A program made the translations under genes and the position numbers. From positions 28,829 to 92,828 of the forward strand of contig SVSX01000002.1 in assembly GCA_015064085.1 (NCBI GenBank): a DNA stretch of 64,000 nt, given 5' to 3'. Source of the stretch: Oscillospiraceae bacterium (GTDB lineage: Bacteria > Bacillota > Clostridia > Oscillospirales > CAG-272). Positions 47,613 to 57,630 of the stretch are shown here, in pieces (positions within the stretch are counted from its first letter, which is position 1; each line of letters opens with the position of its first letter). The notes beneath the pieces were generated by a model. The model was not told the origin of the DNA. It worked only from the letters and a program-made list of their open reading frames with translations, and made no database searches.

Positions 47613-48476
47613 ATGGTACAGGATATGAGCGAGAGGCAAAACGGCAACGGAAGAGCTCCTTATCCCCGCAAAGGGGGCAAAAACGAAAGACCCTACCGCA
47701 ATGACAGAAACGAGAGACGGGAGACTCCCGCTGAGGATCTGCCCGAAAATCTTGTGGTAGGTCGCAACGCCCTCAGAGAGCTTTTGCGCTCGGGAAGAGC
47801 GGTCGATAAGATATTCGTCCAGAAAGGGGCGAGAGAGGGCTCTATCGTGGCAATAGTCGGCGAGGCTATTGAGAAGAAGATCCCCGTGGTCGAGGTTGAT
47901 AAGGCAAAGCTTGACAGAATGTCGGGCAACGCAATGCATCAGGGCGTTGTGGCAATGGCTGCCGAAAAGGAATATTGCAGTGTTGAGGATATACTCGAGA
48001 TCGCGCGAGAGCGAGGCGAAAAGCCGCTTATCGTCATATCCGACGGTATTTCCGACCCTCACAATCTGGGAGCGCTTATAAGATGCGCCGAGGGCGTTGG
48101 CGCACACGGAATTATCATTCCCAAAAGACGCGCCGTTGGACTTACGGCGGTTGTCTCAAAGGCGTCGGCTGGAGCTATCGAGCACCTTGCGGTGGCAAAA
48201 GTTCCGAACATTGCGGCGTGTATAGACGAGCTGAAGGAAAAAGGTGTGTGGGTCTTTTCTGCCGAGGCGGGAGGAGACGCGTATTACAATACCGATTTCA
48301 ACTGCGCCTGCGCTCTGGTCTTCGGAAGCGAAGGGGACGGAGTGTCAAAGCTTGTAAAGGACAAGTCGGACTATATCGTCTCAATACCGATGTACGGCAA
48401 GGTAAATTCCTTTAACGTGTCCACTGCTGCGGCAATAATTCTTGCCGAGGCATCAAGACAGCAGAGAAATAACTGA
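47613..48476 (+). CDS. rlmB: 23S rRNA (guanosine-2'-O-)-methyltransferase RlmB (TrmH/SpoU family)
   Basis: VVGRNALRELLRSGRAVDKIFVQKG, ISDPHNLGALIRCAEGVGAHGIIIPKRRA, LVFGSEGDGVSKLVKDKSDYIVSIPMYGKVNSFNVSTAAAI. Confidence 0.95.
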   Translation: MVQDMSERQNGNGRAPYPRKGGKNERPYRNDRNERRETPAEDLPENLVVGRNALRELLRSGRAVDKIFVQKGAREGSIVAIVGEAIEKKIPVVEVDKAKLDRMSGNAMHQGVVAMAAEKEYCSVEDILEIARERGEKPLIVISDGISDPHNLGALIRCAEGVGAHGIIIPKRRAVGLTAVVSKASAGAIEHLAVAKVPNIAACIDELKEKGVWVFSAEAGGDAYYNTDFNCACALVFGSEGDGVSKLVKDKSDYIVSIPMYGKVNSFNVSTAAAIILAEASRQQRNN

Positions 48477-48496
48477 GATAAAAAAGGAGAGGCAAA

Positions 48497-51400
48497 ATGA
48501 ATAACCCGCAAAATATAGAAGATATTCTGAAGCTTCTCAAAAGCTCCTACAACGATGAGGAAAAGGCTGAGGAGAAAGCCCCGAGCGTCAGGCGCTCGAG
48601 TGGAAAGATGACGAACGAGGAGCTTCAGAACAAGCTCAGGGCGCAGTTTCTTTCGGACGGCGAGGTTCAGGGTGAGAGCGACCTTGAGAGTGAGGACAGC
48701 TATACCCTTGACGAGGATTTCCTTTCCGATGCCGCTGTTGATTCGGAGGAAAAGGAGACCGAAACGCCTGAGGCAGAGCCTGTAACGGAAGCTGCCGAGG
48801 ATATTGATGAGGACGACGGAATACCGCCTTTTGATATAGTAGACGAGGACGAGCCCACCGAGGAGGAGATCACCGAGGAAGAGATCACCGAGGAGGAGAT
48901 CATCGAGGAAGAGGTCGCCGAGGAAGAGATCACCGAGGAGGAGATCCCCGAGGACGAGCCCACCGAGGAGGAGATCACCGAGGAAGAGATCACCGAGGAG
49001 GAGATCATCGAGGAAGAGGTCGCCGAGGAAGAGATCACCGAGGAGGAGATCATCGAGGAAGAAATCGCCGAGGACGAGGTCGTCGAGGACGAGCCCACCG
49101 AGGAAGAGATCGTCGAGGAAGAGATCGTCGAGGAAGAGATCACCGAGGAAGAGATCCCCGAGGAAGAGATCCCCGAGGAAGAGATCACCGAGGAAGAGAT
49201 CGCCGAGGAGGAGATCACCGAGGAAGAGCCCGCCGAAGGGGATACCATCGACATTACAGACGAAGAGGAGGCTCTCTTTGACGTGCTTGGTGAGGATAGC
49301 GATATTGACGACGGTATCTTCATCGAAAACGAGGAGGGTGAGCTTGTCTTCGCAAAGCTTTCTGAGAACGACAAGGCTAAGGTGGAGATACGCGGAGAGC
49401 AGACCGAAAAGAGAACACCGCCCCTCGAGCTTTACAGCAGAGACAGCGGACAGCTTGCTCTCTTTGAAAAGGAGGAAACCGAAGAGCCCGAGCCCGCGGA
49501 GACCGAGGCGGAGGTTTCATCGGAAAGCGACGATAGCCAGATCATAATGGATTTTGGCGACAGCGACGAGAAAATACACACCCCCGAGCTTTCCGATAAT
49601 ATAAACGAGATCGACGATTCTGTGCTCAATCTTATGTACGAGTTCGGAGACAAGAGCTTTGCCGAGAGGATCGCGGCTGACCCCGAGACCGAGGAGCGGC
49701 TGATCGGTGCGGTGAAGGAGAGGGAGAATCGCGAAGAGAAGATAGAGTCGGAGGAGGCGTTTGCCTTCAACGGCAGAGAATACGAGGAGGAAGAGCAGAA
49801 GGACGACGTTTTCGATGCCTATATGCGAGAGAAGAAATTCCTTTTGCTGCGTCTTCTCGGCTGTGGCGCTTTCGCGGCGGCGCTTGTAATATACGAGCTT
49901 CTCGCAAGGCTTGGCGTTGAGCTCAGGGGAATATTCAGCTATCTGGACTACCCCACCGCCTTTATACTGATAGGCGTTCAGCTGCTTATCTTTTCGGTAG
50001 CCTTTGCCTGGAGAGAGCTTTTCTCGGGAATGAAAAAGGCGTTTACCTTCAGGGCGACCAGGTGGTCGAGCCTTGCGCTTGTGGTATTTTTCTCGGTTGT
50101 ACACAGCGTTGTGCTGTCTATAGCCGCTCCCGAAAGTCTTAACTATCTTTTTGGCGGAATAGCGGCAATTTACGTCTTTATCGGTCTGCTTTGCGAATAC
50201 CTTGAGCTTTCAAGAGAGATAAAGACCTTTTCGGTATATTCGGCGGAGGGAAGCAAGTTTACCTTCTATACCGACGCCGCCCCCGGTTCGTCAGCCGATA
50301 TGATGTACCGCGGCGGAGTGCCGAACACAAAGAAGATCTATTCTCCTATGGAGATAAGCTTCCCCAACGGATATTTCTCGGCGGTCAACCGCGCTGAGAA
50401 CAAGGATATTCTGGTCAACTATTCTATAACCACTGTGGTGGTGCTCAGCACTATCGCCTTCGTTATAGCCGCGCTGCTCGGAAATTCCGCCGACGTCGCA
50501 CTTGCCGTCTTTATGCTGACTATGGCGGTCATATCCCCCATATCATCCTTTGCCCTTCACACAATGCCGATCTGCATGACCTCCTCGAGGCTCTATCAGA
50601 GGGATTGCGCTGTGGCGGGAGAGGTTATGGCGAAGAAATACGCTGAGTGCGACTATATAGTCTTCAGCGACAGACATCTTTTTGCCGCCGCTGAGGCGAG
50701 AGATAACGGTATCGTGGTTTATGACGAGCGCAATACAAAGCGTGTTATCGAATACCTCTCGGCGCTTTACGGGGAGATCGGCGGTCCTATGAGAGGAGTT
50801 TTCGGCGAGTGCAGGGAAAAGCACGTTGTGAAGCTCAGAAGGATCGCGAGAAACGGTGTTGAGGCGGTTATCGACAATGCTCACAGTCTTATACTCGGCG
50901 ACGCTGAGTTTGCAAAGAGATACGGCATCAGCTTCCCGGGAGGAGCAGAGGGCGACGGTATTATAGGCTTTGCAATTGACGGACGCCATTCCGCAAAGCT
51001 CTGCCTCAAATACAAGACCGAGCCCCTCTTTGAGATGCTTGCGGGAAAGCTTGCCGAAAACGGTATAAGCTGCGTTATCGAGACCTATGACCCCGTTATC
51101 AACAGCAGCTTCGTAGCTGCTTGCAGGAAAAATAACGACGATCCCATAAACGTCGTACATAAAAACGTTATGGACTTTTACAGAAAGACACAGTACAGAT
51201 CCCTCGAGAAAACCGGCATTGTGGTATCCGCCTCGAGATTTAAACTCGTTGAGGCTGTTATATGGTGTAAGCGCCTCTGCCCGATCTTCAAGCGCGGCAG
51301 TGTGATACAGCTTGTGCTTTACTGCGTATCCTTCGCGGCAATAATGGCACTGACGGTTCTCGGCTTGATACCTATGCTCAATCAATACGCGGCGCTCGTC

Positions 51401-51523
51401 TTCCAGCTTCTTTGCTTCCTGCCGATACCGCTGCTTATGAGAGGTCTTCCCAAAAAGGATTACTTCTCCTTCGACGAGGGTGAGGACAATAAAAATAATA
51501 ACGAAACAGAGACAAGAGAATGA
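48497..51523 (+). CDS. Large membrane protein: Glu-rich repetitive N-terminus + degenerate P-type-ATPase-like C-terminal half
   Basis: (EEEIT)n repeats; TM pairs; HTMPICMTSS...DYIVFSDRHLF; RNGVEAVIDNAHSLILGDAEF; GFAIDGRHSAKLCLKYKTEPLFEMLAGKLAENGISCVIETYDP. Confidence 0.85.
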   Translation: MNNPQNIEDILKLLKSSYNDEEKAEEKAPSVRRSSGKMTNEELQNKLRAQFLSDGEVQGESDLESEDSYTLDEDFLSDAAVDSEEKETETPEAEPVTEAAEDIDEDDGIPPFDIVDEDEPTEEEITEEEITEEEIIEEEVAEEEITEEEIPEDEPTEEEITEEEITEEEIIEEEVAEEEITEEEIIEEEIAEDEVVEDEPTEEEIVEEEIVEEEITEEEIPEEEIPEEEITEEEIAEEEITEEEPAEGDTIDITDEEEALFDVLGEDSDIDDGIFIENEEGELVFAKLSENDKAKVEIRGEQTEKRTPPLELYSRDSGQLALFEKEETEEPEPAETEAEVSSESDDSQIIMDFGDSDEKIHTPELSDNINEIDDSVLNLMYEFGDKSFAERIAADPETEERLIGAVKERENREEKIESEEAFAFNGREYEEEEQKDDVFDAYMREKKFLLLRLLGCGAFAAALVIYELLARLGVELRGIFSYLDYPTAFILIGVQLLIFSVAFAWRELFSGMKKAFTFRATRWSSLALVVFFSVVHSVVLSIAAPESLNYLFGGIAAIYVFIGLLCEYLELSREIKTFSVYSAEGSKFTFYTDAAPGSSADMMYRGGVPNTKKIYSPMEISFPNGYFSAVNRAENKDILVNYSITTVVVLSTIAFVIAALLGNSADVALAVFMLTMAVISPISSFALHTMPICMTSSRLYQRDCAVAGEVMAKKYAECDYIVFSDRHLFAAAEARDNGIVVYDERNTKRVIEYLSALYGEIGGPMRGVFGECREKHVVKLRRIARNGVEAVIDNAHSLILGDAEFAKRYGISFPGGAEGDGIIGFAIDGRHSAKLCLKYKTEPLFEMLAGKLAENGISCVIETYDPVINSSFVAACRKNNDDPINVVHKNVMDFYRKTQYRSLEKTGIVVSASRFKLVEAVIWCKRLCPIFKRGSVIQLVLYCVSFAAIMALTVLGLIPMLNQYAALVFQLLCFLPIPLLMRGLPKKDYFSFDEGEDNKNNNETETRE
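48848..49245 (+). repeat. 15-bp-unit coding tandem repeat (EEEI[TIPAV]) with an embedded 105-bp higher-order repeat
   Basis: gaggargagatcacc-type units; gacgagcccaccgag at 48848 recurs at 48953 with nearly identical following sequence. Confidence 0.93.
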
Positions 51524-53379
51524 ACAAGGATATCAGTACCATCTTGAAAAGCGTCTCGAAGCCCGGCAGATATTCGGGCGGAGAGTTCGGTCAGATAATC
51601 AAAGACAAAAGTAAGATCAAGGCAAGATTTGCCTTCTGCTTTCCCGATACCTATGAGATAGGAATGTCAAACCTCGGAATGAGGATACTTTACGGTGTCC
51701 TCAACCGAGAGGAGGACGTATGGTGCGAGAGGGTGTACACACCTTGGCTCGATATGCAGGAGCAGATGCGGGAGCACGATATCCCGCTCACCGCCTGTGA
51801 GAGCGGAGACGAGCTCACTGCCTTCGATATGATAGGCTTTACCCTCCAATACGAAATGAGCTACACCAACGTTCTGCGTATGCTGAAGCTTGCGGGAATA
51901 CCTCTGAGGAGTGCCGACAGAGACGACTCTATGCCGATAATCATCGGCGGCGGCCCTTGCGCTTATAACCCCGAGCCCGTTGCCGATTTTTTCGATCTCT
52001 TTAACATCGGTGAGGGGGAGGAGATGCTCCCCGAGCTTTGCCGTCTTTATATTTCGATGAAGGATGACGGAAGCTATACAAAGGAGGCGTATCTCCACAG
52101 AGCCGCCTCGGAAATAGAGGGGATCTACGTTCCCTCGCTCTATGAGGTCAGTTACCGCGATGATGGAACTATAAAGGAATATAAGCCAAAATATGACGAT
52201 ATTCCGAGATCGGTCAAGAAGAGAATAATCACCGATCTTGATAAGGCATATTTCCCCGACAAGGTGGTAATGCCCTATATCGAGACGGTACACGACAGAG
52301 TGATGCTGGAGGTCTTCAGAGGCTGTATCAGAGGCTGTCGCTTCTGTCAGGCGGGTATCATATACCGCCCCGTGAGAGAAAAATCCCCCGAGGTGCTGAA
52401 TTCTCAGGCAAAGTGCCTTTTCGAGTCTACGGGCTACGATGAGATATCGCTCACCTCGCTGTCTATCAGCGACTATACCGAGCTCGAGGAGCTTACAGAT
52501 ATGCTCCTTAAGTGGACCGACGAGAATATGGTCAGCCTTTCGCTCCCATCGCTCCGTGTGGACAGCTTCACAAAGGAGCTTATGGAAAAGATAGCATCGG
52601 TACGCTCCTCCTCGCTTACCTTTGCCCCCGAGGCGGGTACTCAGAGGCTTCGGGACGTTATCAACAAAAACGTCTATGAGGAGGATCTTCTCAGAGCGGT
52701 GAACGTCGCCTTTGAGGCGGGTAAAAACAAGGTCAAGCTTTACTTTATGCAGGGACTTCCCACAGAGACCTACGAGGATCTTGAGGGAATAGCAAAGCTC
52801 GCTACCTCTGTGGTAGATGCCTACTATAAATGCCCGAAGCGAAATAAGGCAAGGTCGCCTCAGGTAACGATCAGCGTATCCTGCTTTATACCCAAGCCCT
52901 TTACCCCATTCCAGTGGGCGGCTCAGGACAGCCTTGAGACCCTCGAGGAGAAGCAGGTCTATCTCGGTAGCAAGGTGACCGACAGAAAGGTAGTCTACAC
53001 CCACCACGACGCTAAGGTCAGCCGTATCGAGGCTGTACTCGCCAGAGGTGACAGAAGGCTGTCCGCAGCGCTTGAGCTTGCGGCGGCAGAGGACTTTATG
53101 TTCGACTCCTGGGATGAATGCTTTGACTATGACAAGTGGATATCGGTGATAGAGAGAAGCGGACTTGACGCCGCCTTCTACGCGAACCGTGAGTTCGGCG
53201 AGGACGAGGTGCTCCCTTGGGATATCATCGACTGCGGAGTTACAAAGGAATTTTTGCTCCGTGAATATAAGAACGCCAAGAGCGAAAAAACAACCCCCAA
53301 CTGCCGCGAAAAGTGCAGCGGTTGCGGAGCTAACAGACTTGGAGGTGAGAGATCGTGCTGTCCGAAGGCGGTAAAATAA
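51520..53379 (+). CDS. TIGR03960-family B12-binding/radical SAM protein
   Basis: CFPDTYEIGMSNLGMRILYGVLN, RGCIRGCRFCQAGIIYRPVREKSPE; ATGA overlap with upstream gene. Confidence 0.92.
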   Translation: MNKDISTILKSVSKPGRYSGGEFGQIIKDKSKIKARFAFCFPDTYEIGMSNLGMRILYGVLNREEDVWCERVYTPWLDMQEQMREHDIPLTACESGDELTAFDMIGFTLQYEMSYTNVLRMLKLAGIPLRSADRDDSMPIIIGGGPCAYNPEPVADFFDLFNIGEGEEMLPELCRLYISMKDDGSYTKEAYLHRAASEIEGIYVPSLYEVSYRDDGTIKEYKPKYDDIPRSVKKRIITDLDKAYFPDKVVMPYIETVHDRVMLEVFRGCIRGCRFCQAGIIYRPVREKSPEVLNSQAKCLFESTGYDEISLTSLSISDYTELEELTDMLLKWTDENMVSLSLPSLRVDSFTKELMEKIASVRSSSLTFAPEAGTQRLRDVINKNVYEEDLLRAVNVAFEAGKNKVKLYFMQGLPTETYEDLEGIAKLATSVVDAYYKCPKRNKARSPQVTISVSCFIPKPFTPFQWAAQDSLETLEEKQVYLGSKVTDRKVVYTHHDAKVSRIEAVLARGDRRLSAALELAAAEDFMFDSWDECFDYDKWISVIERSGLDAAFYANREFGEDEVLPWDIIDCGVTKEFLLREYKNAKSEKTTPNCREKCSGCGANRLGGERSCCPKAVK

Positions 53380-54098
53380 CAAGACCTATGCTTATGAGGT
53401 CGCTACCCGAGCTTCAGTCACCGATCACCGTGAGACTGAAATTCATAAAAACGGGAAGCTTACAATATATCTCCCACCTTGATCTTCAGCGTACCTTCAA
53501 CAGAATACTTGTCCGTTCGGGACTCCCCGTGTGGTATTCCAAGGGCTTTAATCCCCATATAAAGCTGGTTTTCTCAACACCTCTCTCGGTGGGAACGCAG
53601 AGCGAGTGCGAGTATCTCGACCTGAGACTTGACAGAGAAATGCCCCTTGACAAGGTCAAGGAGCTGCTTAACGCCGAGATGACAGAGGAGCTGTACGTTA
53701 CCGACGTATATATTCCTACGGCGAAATTCTCGGATATCGCGTATTGCAGATATGAATATGAGATTTTCTCCGACGGAGTTTCAAAGGAGCTTTGCGGGGA
53801 GATATCCGAGCTTTTCAGCACGTCGCCCTTGAAAATGGTGAAGAAAACGAAGTCGGGCGAAAAGGAGATAGATATAGTTCCGCTTATCAAGTCCTTTGAG
53901 GTAGGATATTGTGAGAGCTTTGGCACGCTCAAGCTTGAGGCGGTGCTGAGCGCGGCTACAGATAGCTTCCTGAACCCCGAAATGATAATAACTGCCCTTA
54001 AGGAAAGGCTTTTGATACTTTGCGGAGATCCCTCAAAGGAGTGGTACACGATAACCCGCAAGGAGGCGCTTACCGCGGAGCTTAAGAGCTTCAGATAA
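53355..54098 (+). CDS. TIGR03936/DUF2344-family radical-SAM-associated protein
   Basis: VRLKFIKTGSLQYISHLDLQRTFNRILVRSGLPVWYSKGFNPHIKLVFSTPLSVG. Confidence 0.92.
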   Translation: MLSEGGKITRPMLMRSLPELQSPITVRLKFIKTGSLQYISHLDLQRTFNRILVRSGLPVWYSKGFNPHIKLVFSTPLSVGTQSECEYLDLRLDREMPLDKVKELLNAEMTEELYVTDVYIPTAKFSDIAYCRYEYEIFSDGVSKELCGEISELFSTSPLKMVKKTKSGEKEIDIVPLIKSFEVGYCESFGTLKLEAVLSAATDSFLNPEMIITALKERLLILCGDPSKEWYTITRKEALTAELKSFR

Positions 54099-54101
54099 TA
54101 A

Positions 54102-54152
54102 AAACTCGGATACCGTCAGAGCGGCGTACCGCTCGGTATCCGAGTTTTTTCT
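54102..54152. terminator. Bidirectional terminator between convergent genes
   Basis: aaaaactcggataccg...cggtatccgagttttttc. Confidence 0.88.
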
Positions 54153-54153
54153 T

Positions 54154-55092
54154 TTATAATGATACGATCTTTTGCGCGATCCAGAGGACGCAGGGCATTG
54201 TGGCAATAGATAGCAGTGAGGACGTTCCCACCGAGTTCGCGGCATACTCGGGGCGTATGTCGTATAGCTCGGAAAGCATCGAGATGACAGCCGCGCAGGG
54301 CATTGCCGACACCGCGGTGAGGAAGAGTATCCAATCGCTTGAAAAGCCCACAAGCTTTGTGATAACGCAGACGAGAAGAGGCATTACTATAAGCTTCACG
54401 AATGAGATATAGTACATCTTTGCCGAAAGGAATATCTCTGCGAATTTGCGTCTCGCAAGGAGCGCTCCCGTGATGAGCACCGAGATCGGTGTGCAGAGAG
54501 AGGCGAGGTATGAGGCGCTTGAGTAAACAAAATCGGGCATATTGAGGTTGAGCAGGAAGAGTACAAAGCCGATGGCGCTCGGCACTGTTCCGAAGTTCAG
54601 AAGCGCCTTTTTCAGTGTGAGCTTTATGTCGCTTCTCTGTCTCGAAAGAATGATAATGCCCCAGATCCAGACGATGATGTTGAAGCTTGCTATGTAAAAA
54701 GCACCCATAAAGAGTCCTCGCGCTCCGAAGAGCGAGTCGAGTATCGGGAATCCGATAAAGCCGACGTTGCCGAAGATCATAGCGAATTCCGAGAGCTTTC
54801 GCTCGTCGATATTCTTGATTCTGAAGCAAGCGAGATAAGCCACAAGCGCCATAACTCCGTGGACCACAAACCCGAGTCCGAGAGATTTGAGTCCGAGTAT
54901 CAGATTGTCGGGGGTGTACTCCACGTTTATGAGGGAGGAGATAAGCAGAAAGGGCTGACCTATGTTGATTATAAGCTTTGAGAGCCTTTTTGAGGAGACC
55001 TCGTCAATGATATTCAGCTTGCTTGCCACAGCTCCCACTATCATAAGGGCAAAGAGAGTGGCAATGACGTTTAAGAGAGAGATAAAATCCAT
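54154..55092 (-). CDS. AEC (auxin efflux carrier) family transporter
   Basis: LFALMIVGAVASKLNIIDEVSSKRLSKLIINIGQPFLLISSL, FGNVGFIGFPI. Confidence 0.9.
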   Translation of the reverse strand: MDFISLLNVIATLFALMIVGAVASKLNIIDEVSSKRLSKLIINIGQPFLLISSLINVEYTPDNLILGLKSLGLGFVVHGVMALVAYLACFRIKNIDERKLSEFAMIFGNVGFIGFPILDSLFGARGLFMGAFYIASFNIIVWIWGIIILSRQRSDIKLTLKKALLNFGTVPSAIGFVLFLLNLNMPDFVYSSASYLASLCTPISVLITGALLARRKFAEIFLSAKMYYISFVKLIVMPLLVCVITKLVGFSSDWILFLTAVSAMPCAAVISMLSELYDIRPEYAANSVGTSSLLSIATMPCVLWIAQKIVSL

Positions 55093-55104
55093 TTTTATAC
55101 CTGT

Positions 55105-55677
55105 TTAATCCTGTAATTCACTGAGCTTTGCCTTTATCGCCTTCATATCCTCGAGCATCTCTTCCTTTCTTCTCGGGTCTCTGAGAAGAAGAGCGGGGTG
55201 GTAGACGGCGGTGATGAGGTAGTTGCCCTTTTTGAACCAAATGCCGTGCTCCTTGGTGATCTTGAAATCGGGCTTGATAAGGCGCATTGCCGAGATCCTT
55301 CCGAGGCAGACGATTATCTTCGGCTGAATGAGCAAAAGCTGTCTGCGAAGGAAATCGATACAGCAGTCCTCCTCCTCGGGAAGGGGGTCACGGTTTTTCG
55401 GCGGACGGCACTTGAGAATGTTGGCAATATAAACGTCCTCACGGTCGATGTCAACAGCAAAAAGAAATTTGTCGAGAAGCTGACCCGCTCTGCCGACAAA
55501 GGGAGTACCCGAAAGGTCCTCGCTCTCACCGGGCGCTTCTCCTATAAACATAATATCGGCGTTTTTGTTGCCCACGCCGAAAACGCAATTCGTTCTTGTT
55601 TTTGAGAGCTGACAAGCCTCGCAGGACCTGCAATCCTCAAGCAGCTTTTCCCATGAATCAGCCATAGCTACCTCCAA
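55105..55677 (-). CDS. Type-4 uracil-DNA glycosylase (Fe-S family)
   Basis: CRSCEACQLSKTRTNCVFGVGNKNADIMFIGEAPGESEDLSGTPFVGRAGQLLDKFL, NILKCRPPKNRDP, VYHPALLLRDP. Confidence 0.95.
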   Translation of the reverse strand: MEVAMADSWEKLLEDCRSCEACQLSKTRTNCVFGVGNKNADIMFIGEAPGESEDLSGTPFVGRAGQLLDKFLFAVDIDREDVYIANILKCRPPKNRDPLPEEEDCCIDFLRRQLLLIQPKIIVCLGRISAMRLIKPDFKITKEHGIWFKKGNYLITAVYHPALLLRDPRRKEEMLEDMKAIKAKLSELQD

Positions 55678-55735
55678 AGATAAGTTTTAAATATTATATC
55701 ATACATCTCTTATTTTTTCAATAGGGCAAAGAAAA

Positions 55736-55766
55736 ATGCTGTCGCAAATTATATTTGCGACAGCAT
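55736..55766 (-). terminator. Terminator hairpin
   Basis: Perfect 14-bp stem ATGCTGTCGCAAAT-tat-ATTTGCGACAGCAT; T-run on the minus strand. Confidence 0.85.
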
Positions 55767-55782
55767 AATTATGAGCCCTTGC

Positions 55783-56241
55783 TTACTTTTTGAGAGAGTT
55801 TATAAGTCCGAGGACACCGTCGATAGCGAGCATAACGCCGACAATGATGATCATAATGTCGAGTCCGTTACCGATAGCAAGCATTACACCGACGACTACC
55901 GTAAGTATCGGGAAAACAATGTCGAGGGCGGTTGTTTTCTTCTTTTTGAATGCATCGATGAGAGCTATAACACCCTTGATCGCGATGAGGATACCGAGAA
56001 CGAGAAGAACGATCTTTGCGGCAGCCCAACCAAGCACCAGAATAGCGATACCGATGATGAGGCTTACAGCTCCGCCCGCAAAATTCTTCTTGATAAGGTC
56101 AAGAATGCCCGAAACAACGAAGATGATACCCGCAATTGTCATTGCCCAACCAAGTGTCTCAGATCTGAAGATCACGAGAAGAACACCGATGATGATGTAA
56201 AGCAAGGCTGAAAAAAGCTCGGAATTTTTCTTGTTAGCCAT
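55783..56241 (-). CDS. HdeD/DUF308-like membrane protein
   Basis: Repeated hydrophobic GI..IV.GI..L segments, 152 aa. Confidence 0.75.
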   Translation of the reverse strand: MANKKNSELFSALLYIIIGVLLVIFRSETLGWAMTIAGIIFVVSGILDLIKKNFAGGAVSLIIGIAILVLGWAAAKIVLLVLGILIAIKGVIALIDAFKKKKTTALDIVFPILTVVVGVMLAIGNGLDIMIIIVGVMLAIDGVLGLINSLKK

Positions 56242-56446
56242 TGAAAAAGCTCCTTTCTGATTATTTTACATAATTATATCACAAATTTATTGTTTTTTCA
56301 ATTTTTTTTAATAATTTTTTTGCTTTTTTTTTCAGATTTTCGCAAGTTCAGCATTATTTATATTTTATTCGTAAAGAAGGCAAAAAGTGATTGAAAAAAA
56401 ACGAAAACTGTGGTACAATGAGAAAAAGTAAAAAGGAGGGCAGAAA

Positions 56447-56977
56447 ATGAATTTTAAGGAAATAGCCGAGGCTCGGCAGTCCTGCCGAAGCTACGACCCC
56501 GAAAGAGAGGTCGAGAGGGATAAGCTTGATATGATACTTGAGGCGGCGAGGCTTTCTCCCTCGGCGTGTAACGGTCAGCCCTATCATATAACCGTTTGCC
56601 GTGGAGATGCCGCGAAGGCTGTGGCGAAGGCGGTTCAGGGAATGGGAATGAACAAATTCGCGTCAGACGCGCCCATGATGCTCGTTATCTCCGAGAAGCC
56701 CTACGTTGCAACGGCAGCGCTCGGCGCGCGGGTGAAGGGTAACGACTACCGTTCAATAGATATCGGTATTCTTAGCGCATATATTACCGCTGAGGCGACG
56801 GCGCAAGGGCTTGGTACTTGTATCTTAGGTTGGTTTGACGACGCCGAGATACGGAAGATCTGTAAGCTGGGTGAGGCGGTGAGACTTGTTATAACCCTTG
56901 GATATCCGAAGGCAGAGGACAAGCTCCGCGAAAAAAAGAGAAAGGATATAGAGGCGCTTGTGAGCGAGATCGAATGA
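56447..56977 (+). CDS. Nitroreductase family protein
   Basis: EIAEARQSCRSYDPEREVERDKLDMILEAARLSPSACNGQPYHI, SIDIGILSAYITAEATAQGLGTCILGWFD. Confidence 0.92.
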   Translation: MNFKEIAEARQSCRSYDPEREVERDKLDMILEAARLSPSACNGQPYHITVCRGDAAKAVAKAVQGMGMNKFASDAPMMLVISEKPYVATAALGARVKGNDYRSIDIGILSAYITAEATAQGLGTCILGWFDDAEIRKICKLGEAVRLVITLGYPKAEDKLREKKRKDIEALVSEIE

Positions 56978-57621
56978 TCCGAGCGCTTTTTGGAAATATG
57001 AAAATGAAGGTATCGGAAGTAACCGAAAAACAGCTATTGGCAATGACGCCCGAGCAGAAATGGGAGTTTGTTTGCGGCGGTATCAAGGACGAGGGGGAAA
57101 GCGCCGACTATGCTTTGCTTCTCGGCACGATGCCGAGCTTTTCGGCGGCGCGCGCCCATGCCGCCGCAAGACTTTACCTCGAGGGAAGGGTAAAATATAT
57201 CGTTCCCACGGGAGGAGTAGAGTGGGAATATGAGGGTGAGACTTTGAGCGAGGCTCACTATATGAAGCGTATCCTTCTTTCGGAGGGTGTTCCCGAGGAG
57301 GCGATCATTATCGAAAATGAGGCTACCACAACCAAGGAGAATATGTTCTACAGCGTACTTCAGATCAACAGAAGAACAAAATTCTATGGCGGTAAGCGAG
57401 TTATGATCGTCACCTCACTTAATCATATGAAGCGAAGCGTGGCGCTCGCCAAGAGCTTCCTTCCGCGTTTTGTGGAGATCACGTATTCACCATCAGCGCC
57501 CGACCTTCCTTATGAGGAATGTATGAGGGATACCTCAAGGCTTGACAGCGGCATACACCTTATGTGGGGGCTTGTACACAACGGGATCGTTGAGGATTTC
57601 GAGATCGGATTTGATATTTAA
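56974..57621 (+). CDS. YdcF-like (DUF218) protein
   Basis: ALLLGTMPSFSAARAHAAARLYLEGRVKYIVPTGGVEWEYEGETLSEAHYMKRILLSEGVPEEAIIIENEATTTKENM. Confidence 0.9.
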   Translation: MIRALFGNMKMKVSEVTEKQLLAMTPEQKWEFVCGGIKDEGESADYALLLGTMPSFSAARAHAAARLYLEGRVKYIVPTGGVEWEYEGETLSEAHYMKRILLSEGVPEEAIIIENEATTTKENMFYSVLQINRRTKFYGGKRVMIVTSLNHMKRSVALAKSFLPRFVEITYSPSAPDLPYEECMRDTSRLDSGIHLMWGLVHNGIVEDFEIGFDI

Positions 57622-57630
57622 GGGAGATAG

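Noticed and set aside
48848-49245. Possible CRISPR array
   Set aside because: Continuous in-frame coding repeat with no unique spacers.
48700-49374. 224-aa Ser-rich minus ORF
   Set aside because: Reverse complement of the Glu-rich repeat; low-complexity artefact.
51667-53382. 571-aa ORF on the minus strand
   Set aside because: Fully antisense to the radical SAM gene (51520-53379), composition atypical for a protein; a by-product of codon usage.
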